Of a stretch of DNA of 64,000 nt, positions 11,571 to 22,601 are shown piece after piece. Origin of the DNA: Iris pallida. Its lineage: Eukaryota; Streptophyta; Magnoliopsida; Asparagales; Iridaceae. The stretch lies in contig JANAVB010010791.1 in the NCBI GenBank assembly GCA_029216955.1, positions 10,021,721-10,085,720 of the forward strand, written 5' to 3'. Below the pieces are notes generated by a model. It saw nothing but the letters and a program-made list of their open reading frames with translations. It was not told the origin of the DNA and ran no database searches. Numbering within the stretch: the first letter of the stretch is position 1; each line of letters begins with the position of its first letter. Position numbers and translations under genes: made by a program.

Positions 11571-14500
11571 CCAGTTGGGAAATAAGATTTGTTGATACAT
11601 CCACAACTAAGATTATAGCTTCTTTAGGACTCTCCAGCATGATTGTTCTCTCCTTTCTCGACATGATTGCTTTTTTGTTCTATCTTTCTTATGGATTGAC
11701 TAAACTCTTTCCCGTTAACCTCTTGAGTAATTCTTATCGTTCTTTTTCGATAATTGTTGGAAATGCCTTATGGAGGGGTACAGAAAGTATATTTATTCTT
11801 GTATTACGGAATCGAGAGTTTTTGCAGCCAGAGAAACACTGACGAGGTATGATTTCAGATGACGGCATCATGGTTACACATGTTTCTCAAATTCTAACTT
11901 GAACCACCTCCTATGCATTTTGATTGACCTCTTCTCTTGTATTTCGTAAAAAGTTAGTTTGAAAATATTTTATGGATTTAGCCAAGATAAGTTCAAGAAC
12001 CTGTATTATCTGGCGTAGCAGCTGTGCACTGTAGCCGTCCGTCGTATTATGGAACAAGGAAGTTAATTGCAGCCAGATGCACACTGGCACGACAGTAACT
12101 TCATGTGACATAATCACGGAGATATATCGTTTTCGAGTTTTACCTAGACTACATCCTATGCATCTCATTTGGTCTCATACCATTCTTGGAGATATTACGA
12201 CAATCTTTTCTGTCCTGCTTGGCCCTTAACTTGTTTGAATATTAATATGGATTGCTCGACCCAGTCTTAGGCCCTTGTTACCTTCTATTTAATAGACATC
12301 TGAAATAGACAAATCCTCGTAGTTATATTATATAGTATAACTAGAATATGTTGATTGATGTGATGATGATGTTTAGTATCTAAGATAGATAGATATTCTT
12401 AGAGGCTGATCGAGTTAAGCTTCTAGGGCGGGTATGAGTGACTAGCTATATGGAACTTAGAGTCTATTAATGTAGGGAGTGAATCGACGAATTCATTGTT
12501 GATAATAAAGATTGATGACCTTATGCTATGGTATAATAACGAGTTAGAAACTATTTTGGTTACTAATAGGGAATTTAAATTATACGTTGGGACCTTGAAG
12601 ATTGAGCATATATAAGGTTTTGATGACTAGATTGACTTGACCCTAAAGGCACATTGTTGGATATGATTGATTCGATGGTAGACGCTTGGATAACTAAAGC
12701 TTTAGCTTCTGGGAATTTAAATTGATACTTGACTATGGTGTTTGACAGTGAGAAATACAATGGTTGTACTCGAGAGCTTTACTTTTGGAAATCGGATTGA
12801 TAAGGCAGCGCCTAAAAGTAACAGATTATTGACTGTTATGGGCATATTAAGACTAAGTAGTATCTTTGGAAGAATAGGGACTAGGGAAAGCAATAACGAA
12901 TGATAATTCATTATTGTCGTTAGTGACTCGAGGAAGTGGAATATTTAACAATAGAGGCTAACATAGGTTCATAATTCTAGCTGCCTTTTAGAGTTTTGAG
13001 AAAAGACCCTAAATAAGGCAGGATGAGAACGTACTATTGAAAATACACATCAGAGGGTATCCTTCTCATTACATTATTTAAGGGATATATCAGAGTTAGA
13101 GATAAAGTATGATCTTACACTTACGAGATTTAAGTTCCTAGGTAACTAATGGTTGACATTTATACGAACGACATAAATTTGCGGATGATTGTAAATAGAT
13201 TGACTTCAGGATTCCATAACGATGATACGATGCATGTGGATGATATCTAAGATAGATAAGTGTAACGATAATGCCAAAACCCTATTATAGAGATTGGAGA
13301 ATTTGAGCAATAATGGGCTATGTATTTAGGTATTGATAAATTAAATAATACCCTTGCCATCTTGGAGAGTGAATACATGAAGGTTTTAAAGACTAGAATA
13401 TAACCATGTCTTCGGGAGTTAATGAATAATTTTAGATTATAGGGGACTTACTAACAAGATGAGAGGAGAAGTAGCCAGGATTGAAATGAGGTTATGATTG
13501 CTTAAATGAATGCATGATGTAGCCTTGAGGAATATGTCACTATTGATGAGTAGAAAAGGAGAGAAAGACTGTTTGGCAGAATGAATAAGTTGAACTTCGT
13601 ACTAACGTATTCAACATGGAAGGATTTCATAGGTACTGTGGTGGGCTCGAAATGAGAGCCTGATTATGGTCATGAGTTCCCTAGTTAATGATGAAATAGG
13701 AGCTGATTGAAGAGTGAATATAATATCAGTGATGATGTAGTATATGATTAGTAAGAAAATAATTCAAGGAACGAATGCCATAAACCAATGGATTATACAT
13801 GGTGGACACATGATTAAGAAGGAGGTGCAGTAATGAGTCGTAGTAAATTAAGTGAGCCATCAATGGATGACCTACTTGGAAATTGTTGGCCTAGCTGACG
13901 ACAATATTAGCAGGGACTGGACGTAGTATGGCTCATAGGTAGATTGGGTGGTTAACCCTAGTATAGCTCTTTATTTGGCTATCATAGTAGGGTGATTATA
14001 GTCGATGAATCCCTAAGTTGAACCTAAATTAAGCTAGGAATTAAATAGTTGGCTACACATGATTGAAGGTACCATTAAGGAGGATTGAGAGAAATTAATA
14101 TAAGGATACCATGCATGGTTGATGAAATAATAGTGTCTACTAAGGGGCAACGAAACCAACTAGTTATGAATGAGAATGGAAGGATGGATGAAACCAGACA
14201 ATGTTGACAAATAAACATATCTCGAGGATGACCTACATTTTGGAGTATACAAAAGATTTCTTGTTGACATCAAGGGTTTTAAAGGACAAACGACGTAGTT
14301 TAGGGTTGAGAGGACCTTAGTCGGTTTAGAAGTTAGACTCTAGTTGCATGTTTGTCCATGACAGATGATCAGGAGACACCAACTTCTGGAGTAGAGAATA
14401 TGGATAAGGTTGTTATTATCATATATAGTCATATTGAGTGTTCATAGTATTATATTAGCTTGAACTTGTTAGATGCATGCAATAGCCTACGGAGATGATA

Positions 14501-14864
14501 TCTGTAGAATCTTCAAGGAATGATCGTGGCAAAGATGTACGTGCATGGATCGATAGCTTGGGGGTGTCACCATCAGACAGACAAATTATCAGCGTTCGAG
14601 AGTTCCTAAGAATCCAAGAGTTGTAGCCTATCCCTAACGGTATTATCGATCTCTCAACTTCAGTTACTTTCTCCTAGTCGTTTCCTTCTTGCACAAACGA
14701 ATCCTTTGCCTTTCTCAACTTATCTTGCTCCCAATATTATTATCGTCTCATTCGAGGATCAACTATAGGTGATACTATCGTGCTATTCTTTCTGGAATAT
14801 ACAGCCAAATCCTTCATGACCTTGTTACTCGTTCAATCTTTAATTTTGAGGACGAAATTCTTCT
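11571..14864 (+). mobile_element. Element B interior, no recognisable protein
   Basis: About 3.3 kb with only short ORFs (97 codons at most), none resembling retroelement proteins. The part near 11600-11775 (ATCCACAACTAAGATTATAG onward) aligns with the C interior near 59280-59460, so the interior is a shared non-coding module and not random decay of unrelated genes. Two copies of a GCAGCCAGA...CACTG motif occur at 11823-11850 and 12067-12095. Confidence 0.6.
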
Positions 14865-14877
14865 AAGGTGGGTAGGA
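14843..14877 (+). promoter_or_regulatory. GAGGACGAAATTC box and polypurine tract of element B
   Basis: TTTTGAGGACGAAATTCTTC is followed by TAAGGTGGGTAGGA, directly abutting the LTR start TGTGAGTCCCC at 14878. The same arrangement precedes the 3' LTRs of E1, C and (minus strand) D. Confidence 0.7.
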
Positions 14878-15580
14878 TGTGAGTCCCCTTAATTTTAGGA
14901 TTTCTTTTAAAAAATTATATAAATTATTTTCGATAAATAATTTTATTATAAATAGTTTTTATCATTGAATGTACTTTTTCGTAACTTTAATTTTTGGAGC
15001 GCCAATGATGTCAATCTCTCAGAACTTCATGAGTTTTGTAGTAGGCAAGATTATCTTTATTTTGATATATCATGTCTCACTCAAACTTATTCTCTTGTAT
15101 TCTATTTACATCGTGCAACTTTCTAGTCAATTTAGGCCGTTTGACCATCTACAGTACAACTCGACCGAACTTCCAATTTAATTTCGGGGCTCGACATCGC
15201 TCCAATATAATCGACCCAATATATGGTTTTGACCTATTTTGAGCCTACTACACGCATGCCACTTGTGTGCCATCCCACGAGCTCCCGTATGCTTTTATTT
15301 TATCAATGATCATAAATGACTTAATTTGTAGTCATGATCGCACCAAACCCAAACCTAGCCCAATCGAACCCAAGCACCCAACCCAATTTCATGTGGCCAC
15401 GCACATGGCACCCCTTGTGGCACTGTATGGGAGGAAGTATTGTTTCTCTTGTAAACCCCTCTTTTATTTAATTATTTTTTGCTAGCATTCATATTTTAAA
15501 ATATTATTAATCAATATTCATACTTATGCCCTAGCCTAATTTGTCTTGTCACTAGTGTAGTTAGGTCAATAAACAATCAT

Positions 15581-15698
<118 letters not shown>

Positions 15699-16021
15699 CT
15701 TTGTAACTAATTGTAGATAGAGCATTGAGTACACTCTCCCTGGAGAAAGTACTTGGGTAAGAGCACTCAAACTTATAGTAAATTTGGTATTAGGATTAAG
15801 TTTTCTAAAGATAATGGAAGTATACTAATAAGAAAAGATTATTTACAGTTACAAAAACACACTCTTTACTCCAGTCTTCTTAAATGATGAACCTACCATG
15901 ACAAGACTAGTAGAAGAACCCCAAACAAAAGAATACAAATGCAAAAGAGAACGAGAATGCCAACTAGAAGAACAAGAAATAATAACATCTGAAGAAGAGA
16001 TAGAATATATATATATATGTA

Positions 16022-16219
16022 CTAGCATATGTGTACGTGCCTTGCACGTATTTTAACATTTCTTAATTAGTTTAGGAAGACCAAAGGGTAGTCTTCCTAA
16101 TTACTAAGTTGTCCTTATTAAAATTAATGAACTATTTTTAATTAGTATAAGTATGTAAGGGTATTTTCGGAATTCAAAAGTTTCACCATCTAAGTTTTCC
16201 TATTATATAGTAGAATAGA
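16022..16219 (-). mobile_element. Small non-autonomous Helitron, copy 2
   Basis: Minus strand begins TCTATTCTACTATATAATA and ends CACATATGCTAG, flanked by A and T. A perfect 7-bp stem, TACGTGC-AAG-GCACGTA, lies just before the terminal CACATATGCTAG, which is the diagnostic Helitron 3' hairpin. It is the same family as 4562-4760. It has no coding capacity. Confidence 0.8.
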
Positions 16220-16304
16220 TGAACTATTTTTAATTAGTATAAGTATGTAAGGGTATTTTCGGAATTCAAAAGTTTCACCATCTAAGTTTTCATATTATAT
16301 AGTA

Positions 16305-16309
<5 letters not shown>
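16220..16309 (-). repeat. Tandem duplication of one end of Helitron copy 2
   Basis: About 90 bp starting GAACTATTTTTAATTAG repeats 16128-16219 almost exactly, including the terminal ATATTATATAGTAGAATA, and then merges into a TA tract. Only the Helitron 5' end is duplicated; the 3' hairpin end is not. Confidence 0.8.

Positions 16310-16380
<71 letters not shown>
16308..16380. repeat. (TA)n microsatellite
   Basis: About 73 bp of alternating AT directly after the duplicated Helitron end. Confidence 0.95.
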
Positions 16381-16384
<4 letters not shown>

Positions 16385-16689
16385 TGAAAATATATTTTAG
16401 AGTATAAATTGGAGTATATATATCCATATAGAATTTAGGGTATATACATATCTATATTTGGGATTCATATATGCATACATATATGTATAAAACCTATATT
16501 GTGTATAATAATTAAGGTTTAACTCTCAACTTAGATATCAAATGAAAATTTCCCATACAAAAACCCTCTATCCCAAGCCAACCTCAAGCAAATCTTTTGG
16601 CCCAGTAATATAAACCCACCCTTTGAGCTAGACGGATCCGGGTCGGGTAACAAATCCAAACCTGATAACCCAAATACCCAACCTTATAA

Positions 16690-17300
16690 TTCAAAAGAAT
16701 ACCCAACAGGCGGGGTATTGTTCCTCTCTCCGGCGCTCTTCTCCATGCAAGCCTCTGTGGGTTGCAGGCCACGCCGTACGGCGACCTGACACTTCCACAG
16801 CTGGCATAGGCTGGCGGACGAGCCCTCTCCTTCCCTTTATATGTATATACTCATTTTTCTCCTCATCCATTTTCTTCCTCCTCCTTCTCCTCCATCGTCT
16901 TCTCTGTACCCGCCATACCGACGATACCATTGCTGCCTCCCCGCGCGAGGTAGTACGGCAGTTACTGGAGCACGTCGTGTTGCACTGGTGCATAGCGCCA
17001 ACCTCGACGAGTGGAGGAAGAAGCCGCATTGGAAGCGGGCTACCGTCTATCGATGAGTCATGGCTTCGACAACACACCGCCCTCCTAGGTCGAATAGACT
17101 GCCCCGGCGACCACTCCGGTGGGGCTCCCACCTCCGACAGCTGCCGCAAGAACGACCGGCAGCGCCGCCGCTGCCACGGCCTGGCAGCAAGTGCGCGCGC
17201 CCACAGAAGCAACAATGTCGCTATAGCAGCACGTTGGTTGCTGTAACCTCCGCGCAACACCCCCGGGGCCAGACACTCCGGTGAACCCCTGCATGCCATC
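16690..17300. other. GC-rich island inside the B 3' LTR
   Basis: This stretch is strikingly GC- and CpG-rich compared with its AT-rich surroundings and is open in several frames at once (202 codons on the minus strand, 60-112 in others). Simultaneous openness in overlapping frames with low-complexity Arg/Pro/Ala composition suggests base composition, not coding. Comparable GC blocks occupy the corresponding part of the C LTR (55335-55700) and, shorter, the E1 LTR (1927-2060), so it is a structural part of this LTR family. Confidence 0.6.
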
Positions 17301-19640
17301 TCGGCGTGGCAGTAGCGTCCCCGACGTGAAACAGCCTATTCGTGTGTTTTGCACGAAATCTCGTCGTGACGCGTACGAAATCGAATCTTGAATCATGTTT
17401 CGGAACAACAACTTTGGACGCATTTTTGGAAAATCCGACCATTGGATCGTCGATCTGATTCTTTCGTCTCAATCTCGGTATATACCCATACGCCCACCTT
17501 AAATTTCAACCGTTAATCGATCGTTTGATAGATCAAAATTGGCCACCAAGTTGACCATTTAAATTATATTATTTTTGGACAATTTTATGGAGCAAACTTT
17601 GCAGATTCTTTTCTCTCTCATCGAAGCTCCGGTTGACGAACCGCTAAAGTTGATTGAAATTGACGCCAAAGTTGGTTGAAATAGACGCCAAAGTTGGCAT
17701 CTCGAAACCGTAATTTTTAACTTGTAAAATTTTAATTTTAAACCTGGGACTCCAGATTCCAATATGATGCCACCATTGGACTCGTGGCGTCGTTTTGACT
17801 AAAATTCATATATAATTTGCTGAGTTTAGAGCAACGAGGCCCGTTTACGCATTTTCGTGCAAATCGGGTTCCAATGTCCGGGTTAACGGGCCATTTTGAG
17901 ATCGGCTCATCGGAATCCAATTTCAAATATTTCGTTGGATTCGTATCGTCATTCTTGACTCGTGGACATATAATTTGCCAGGTTCAGAGGACTTGTATCC
18001 TGGCACATTTTTGGTACAATGTGGTTCCAATAGCAGGATATCGTTTTGATCCGAAATTACTATTTTGCTCCTGTATCCAAATTGGACTTATGGATAGGCT
18101 ATCCTAGCTAGTTTGACCATTCTGGACACGTTGATGATGTTTGTTTCAGCATCTGGCGGCGTCTGTAGATTTTTCCTTTATGTATCACCATTAATTATAA
18201 TTAACTCCTATGTATGATCGTATTTCGGAATCCGTGCATCGAAACTGAGATCAGTCGATTCCAGTGATCTCATATCGCTAGAATTGACAAGTTGACCATG
18301 TGGATCGCCACGATAAGATGGTTAACCTTGCGGTTGATCATCTTGTCTCGATTTACGTGTCGTAGGTTTTGCTGTACGAATAACGAGGTGCAAACTTAAT
18401 ATTTTGAACCTACTACTTACAAAATTTATAGTATTAGCCATAATGATTATAGAGACTAATGTGAACTAGTTCTAGGCGATATAATTACAAGTATCTTAGA
18501 TAACATGAGATAATATGCGACTAGAACGACCCAAGCTCTCTAGGTAGGAGCTATAGTCATACGTGTATTTAGTGTGATATATATTTGTTTGTGATTTGGG
18601 TTGATAGATGTTACTTGGAGTATGGTTCATTGGCTCATGGATAATGGGTTAGACTGTGGTACTGCAGCCTCAACACAGATTGGACAACTCCAGGCAAGTA
18701 TACCTTGCCAACTTGATTTATAGTATCTACATGCTTATATTTTTTTATCAGTCATTCACACTGGATATATTGTACACGCTCTACATGTTCATCATCAGTA
18801 CACTGACATGATTACGCCTGCTGACATAGAGACATGATTCACGGATTCACATTGCATGGCATATAGGTGACTCGTTTATGATCTCTATACATCTACTCTT
18901 TCTATGTACATGTTTGATCGGATTTGTGGACTTATCATTTGTTAGAGTCGGGCTGGATGTCTCGTGGATGCGATGCGGACAGTATCATTGGACGGGGAGG
19001 GCAGTCACTAGGCATATGAGCTACTTTCCCACATTGTTATCATTGCATCTTACCTAAAGCCTCGGATATTCATAGTTACCACAGTTCCTTACAGGAACTG
19101 CGGATATTTCATAGTTACCGAACTTTCCTTACTAGAATTCTGGATTACACCGTGATAGCTCATGCGCATGAATGGCATCCTCAAGTGCATTCCACATAGA
19201 CTAGATAGTCTGCTTAGTAGTAGAGTTACTTGATCACCTGTGTTTTACCCCGATCACGTGTCTATTTTCTGTATCACATGTTACTACCTACACATGATAT
19301 CTACTGTACTTTATAGCTGCATGTATATTATGTATCTTGCTACGTTCCACTGAGGACCTGGTTTTCTTCCAGGTATATGCTTAGATCTGACATAGGATAT
19401 CGAGGGTTTACTTCTTCGAAAATTTTCAGGTATCGTTAGTTGATACCTTCTTATCATCCTTCTGTAGTATTTCATATCTTATTTTTCTTAGTAGCTTAGT
19501 AGAATTTGTGGATGTATACTATGGATACTTGGACACTTGACAGCTTATACGTATTCGAATTGAACTTGAGTCTGCTTGAATGCATAGCTGGCCATCGCCA
19601 CGTGGCCTAGTTCCGTATATTTTGGGACTGGGACATTACA

Positions 19641-20354
19641 CCTAGTCCTTGCCATGTCTTTCAACTACACTCTAGTTGCCTCTATCTTCAAATCCTCCAG
19701 ACTCTGGCTGCACTCGAAAGTCTCTCCACAAACTGTATCCACTCGCCTGCCATAAGTGCACGCTCGGTGTTTGAGACATCTGGTGGAGTTAGACGTCTGA
19801 AATCTGTCACATTTCCAACCCTACTGCGGGGCCTGCTGGGCAGTCGTTATACCCAACACTGCCATTGTCACGTCCTGAGCATTCTCCATGCCTTGCCTCA
19901 ATACAGTTTTCTCCCTGTAAGCATCAACCAATCCATGAATTATCCATAGAACTCCATTGGTGTGCTCCTCTTTGAGCTGGTAGGGGTATTACAAAGTCGG
20001 GTGTCCCTGGTGTCCGCATGTTAGACTCGTCGATGTTAGACGTATTATGGGCTCGGGTTTTACGCATAGTGTTAGCTATTATGAAAGAAAAAATGATGAA
20101 AAAGATTAGACTTAGCTATAATAGATAGAAAGCAAAGAAGGATCAAGACTAACATAATTTAAACAACTGAAGTGAAAAAAAGAGGAAGTGATTAGCCAAT
20201 TTAGTGATCTTCTTTGTGAATGAGCAGTTATCTTCCTAGACTCCCTAGAATCCTACTACTCAGTCGCATGCTCTCAGTAGTATAACTAAATTAAGTACTA
20301 TCACGACATCACAAAAATTACAAAGACAAGCATGTATGGACCATAGTAAAAATG
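19641..20354 (-). pseudogene. Element F: decayed Gypsy gag and 5' leader
   Basis: On the minus strand the complement of about 19690-19820 reads FRRLTPPDVS ... ALMAGEWIQFVERL in one frame. This follows the Gypsy gag pattern of a PP-x-F/V-x-G segment and then A-x-x-W-I-x-x-x-E. The frame soon meets stops, so it is a remnant. Upstream on the same strand (complement of 20267-20347) lies the conserved leader with ACTATGGTCCATACATGC, a diverged copy of the primer-binding block in E3, B, C and D. B interrupts the gag at 19640/19641. The assignment rests on motif pattern only. Confidence 0.5.
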
Positions 20355-20520
20355 TGTCCCAATCCGCTCACTTTTGCAATATGAATACGTGAGTACTTCC
20401 AACTCATGCCTCAGTACGGACGATAGTACGCTGTCTAAACCTCAATATTCATAATCATCCAACTCAATAGTATACACTAGCTCATTAACAAGACAATAAT
20501 ATACTACAAATTTGGAAGAG
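20355..20520 (-). mobile_element. Element F: fragment of 5' LTR (minus strand)
   Basis: Starts TGTCCCAATCCGC in plus coordinates and continues with ATGAATACGTGAGTAC ... CATGCCTCAGTACGG ... GTACGCTGTCT, resembling the first part of the E3 LTR (GGGGCACGAGTGCATGAC ... TAGAATGCTGTCT). The far end is not visible. It fades into the unique-looking region before the ERD15 gene, so the end given is approximate. Confidence 0.45.
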
Positions 20521-20645
20521 AACAAGACATTAACGGACATTGCGGTTTGCTTCGAATTTGCTGCTGCTTGCCACACATAGGATGTCAGAGTCCACAGTGG
20601 AGGCATTTGGTGACGACGACTATAGACCACGGTCAGCGAATGCAC
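20442..20645 (-). other. Possible truncated first exon of an unknown gene
   Basis: A 67-codon minus-strand frame containing MPPLWTLTSYVWQAAANSK follows a C-rich, pyrimidine-rich leader (complement of 20660-20800) of the kind seen in plant 5' untranslated regions. Part of the frame overlaps the F LTR fragment, so if it was a gene it has been truncated there. I do not recognise the protein. It may equally be chance. Confidence 0.15.
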
Positions 20646-20664
20646 AGAGACAGAGACGGAGAGA

Positions 20665-20691
20665 GGGGGGGGGAGGGGGAGGGGGAGGGGG
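20665..20691 (+). other. G-tract with G-quadruplex potential
   Basis: Nine Gs followed by three runs of five Gs, each separated by a single A. Four or more G-runs with one-base loops is the classic pattern for a very stable quadruplex. It lies about 0.9 kb downstream of the ERD15 stop codon. Confidence 0.7.
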
Positions 20692-20699
20692 CAGACGGT

Positions 20700-21581
20700 G
20701 GTCGAGGTCAGGGAACCTTGCGGTGGTATTGGTTAAGAGATGCTGGGTTGCTGCTCCTTGGGAGAAAAAAGAAGAAAGGAGACCCTTTGACGTGTAATAA
20801 CAAAAAGGTGGCGATGGTAGTGGCTTACTGGAAGTGGCAGCCGAGTTCAAATAAAAACATCCAAACCAGAAAATTGTGAATTTGCCACTTCCAAGTTGTA
20901 TTTCTTCAAAGCATCCAAAAAACACAAAATAAAAATATATGCATATACAATGCCTGTGCAAAATTTAAATTTTACACTTTCGTACTTCAGTCCACTTCAT
21001 GCATCCACAGAGGCCCCTATTTCGTACCATTTGTCGAAATCATTCTTTAATATCAGAATCACTCTCTTTATATAGCAATACCTTTCTTGGGTCACAAATT
21101 ATTTAAAGTTTGCTCTTGATCTAGTTGGTAAAAACGATGATACATGGGTACGCCTGCTCTCACTGTCCAAGTATGGGAGCAAATTTTGTGACCGATGCTG
21201 GCAGAAGAAATGATCAAACATTGATCATCATACATAGGGTTAAGCTTAAGCCCCACATTGAGATAGTAGCATTTAAATCGAATAATGTCAGTTGAGCGAG
21301 TCCATCAAACGCAAAGCAAGTTGCATGCAGAATCCATGTCACAAGTCGATTGGAATTCACAGTTGAACAGAACTTAAATCTTGAGACCTTGAAAAGCAAC
21401 GGCCAAGTAAATTACATTTTGCTTCACAAATGCTACATCGTTTACATTTTTTTGCTGGTTTTCTCAGGTTAGGGACTTCGATCTGGACAAGCCCGTTGGC
21501 GAAGAAGTAAATCTATTAGGTCCTACACAGGATCATTACTACTAATACTCTTGGTTACTAGTCCCATCGAGCGAGGAAAAT
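20700..21581. other. Intergenic and 3' flank of ERD15, nothing recognised
   Basis: Moderately AT-rich, no convincing ORF, no terminal repeats seen. The part next to 21581 is presumably the 3' untranslated region of the ERD15 gene; I could not place a clear polyadenylation signal. Confidence 0.5.
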
Positions 21582-22172
21582 CTACCGGGGCTGCTGAATG
21601 ATTCGGCGAGGGCTGAACTTGGGGCTCACGCACCGCGCTGGCTTGTACTTGGCAGGCTCCAGCACAGGCTTCACCACTGCTCGGTTCTTGGGCGATTTCA
21701 AGCTCAGGCTCCTCATCAGTGATTGAACATCACTTCCTGATCCCAAATAAAACCCAAGATCAGATCCTAATTTACCACACAAGTTTAAACTCGTCTCTAA
21801 TGAAATATCAAAATGAGCTGAACACCCACCAGACATGAGATCCTCTTTCCTAAGTGCCACCCCTCTTTCTATGACATCATAGGCTGCGAAGAAGCCTTCT
21901 TCGTCGACAAAATCTACCCCGAGGCTGGACAAATCATCGATGGCACCAAGGTCGATGGAGTCGGGCAGAAGATTGGCTACGTCTTCCACGTCTTCGCATT
22001 CAAAACTCTCTTCAACCTGGTGCTGCTGGAACCAGTGGTTGCGGTACCATCCAGTCGTGTTCACCAGCTCCCACCACTCGGGGGAGAAGTCCTCCACCTG
22101 CTTGTACGCAGCCGGGATGAAAAGTGGGGCATTCGGGTTCAGAGTGGACCTTCCTACTGCCGCGGTACTCAT
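21582..22172 (-). CDS. ERD15: ERD15-like protein with PAM2 motif
   Basis: It starts at ATG 22172-22170 (MSTAAVGRSTLNPNAPLF...) and ends at TAG 21584-21582. Residues 9-22 (STLNPNAPLFIPAA) are a PAM2 motif, which binds the MLLE domain of poly(A)-binding protein. Next comes VEDFSPEWWELV, the hallmark of ERD15 (early responsive to dehydration 15), an acidic plant protein linked to abscisic-acid and stress responses. The end SPRRIIQQPR is also typical. A GT...AG intron of 93 bp is inferred at 21829-21737. Splicing gives exons 22172-21830 and 21736-21582 and a 165-residue protein, close to the usual ERD15 length; the unspliced frame gives 196 residues. In-frame codons just upstream of the ATG contain no other ATG. 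It is the only clear host gene in the window and appears intact. Confidence 0.9.
   Translation of the reverse strand: MSTAAVGRSTLNPNAPLFIPAAYKQVEDFSPEWWELVNTTGWYRNHWFQQHQVEESFECEDVEDVANLLPDSIDLGAIDDLSSLGVDFVDEEGFFAAYDVIERGVALRKEDLMSGGCSAHFDISLETSLNLCGKLGSDLGFYLGSGSDVQSLMRSLSLKSPKNRAVVKPVLEPAKYKPARCVSPKFSPRRIIQQPR
21737..21829 (-). other. ERD15: Inferred in-frame intron of the ERD15 gene
   Basis: On the minus strand the segment begins GTGGGTGTTC after CATGTCTG and ends GGGATCAG before GAAGTGATG. It is 93 bp, AT-rich relative to the exons, a multiple of three and free of stop codons. The 31 residues it would encode have no counterpart in ERD15 proteins as I know them, and removing them restores the family length. 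Retention would yield an extended protein and not a truncated one. Confidence 0.65.
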
Positions 22173-22234
22173 TTCTCTCAAACCAAATCACACTCCGTCT
22201 AAATAATTTCAAAACAATATCGGTAAGAGATATT

Positions 22235-22251
22235 TCCAGAGTATTTATATA
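22235..22251 (-). promoter_or_regulatory. Proximal TATA box of the ERD15 gene
   Basis: On the minus strand TATATAAATACTCTGGA lies about 65-80 bp upstream of the start codon, leaving room for a transcription start near 22215 and a leader of about 45 bases. An identical 17-mer occurs 148 bp further upstream (22383-22399). Confidence 0.6.
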
Positions 22252-22382
22252 AAATAATTACAGTGGCATGATACGAGAACACTGAAGAAAACTGAATAAA
22301 GAACCAACCATAATCGCGTTACTAGGCTACTACCGAGCAACCACTCATATAAGATATAATTCTCTGTGAGATGAGAAAGAAG

Positions 22383-22399
22383 TCCAGAGTATTTATATA
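22383..22399 (-). promoter_or_regulatory. Distal, identical TATA-box segment upstream of ERD15
   Basis: Same 17 bases (TATATAAATACTCTGGA) as the proximal box. It could be a second core promoter giving a longer leader, or a relic of a local duplication. Confidence 0.45.
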
Positions 22400-22601
22400 G
22401 TCTAGAATCAATTTCGTTTTTATAAAGGAAGCCTTCGGTCAATAATGTTTTTAGTAGCAAGCTAGGATCCACAATTACCGGAAAGTAAATAGGATTCTTC
22501 CCTAAAAACAAGAAGATGTGCGCTAATACTGAACTTGATGGTGTGCTAATTTGAGAACTAGGATTAGCCAAATTGGAAGTAAAGAGGCAGTGGTCGCTTT
22601 T

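Noticed and set aside
16691..17299. 202-codon minus-strand ORF and overlapping ORFs in the GC-rich LTR island
   Set aside because: Frames are open on both strands at once because the base composition is GC-rich. Arg/Pro/Ala low-complexity translation, no recognisable domain, and location inside an LTR.
22245..22571. 108-codon minus-strand ORF upstream of ERD15
   Set aside because: It covers both TATA segments and the presumed promoter and leader, is hydrophobic and AT-driven, and resembles no family.
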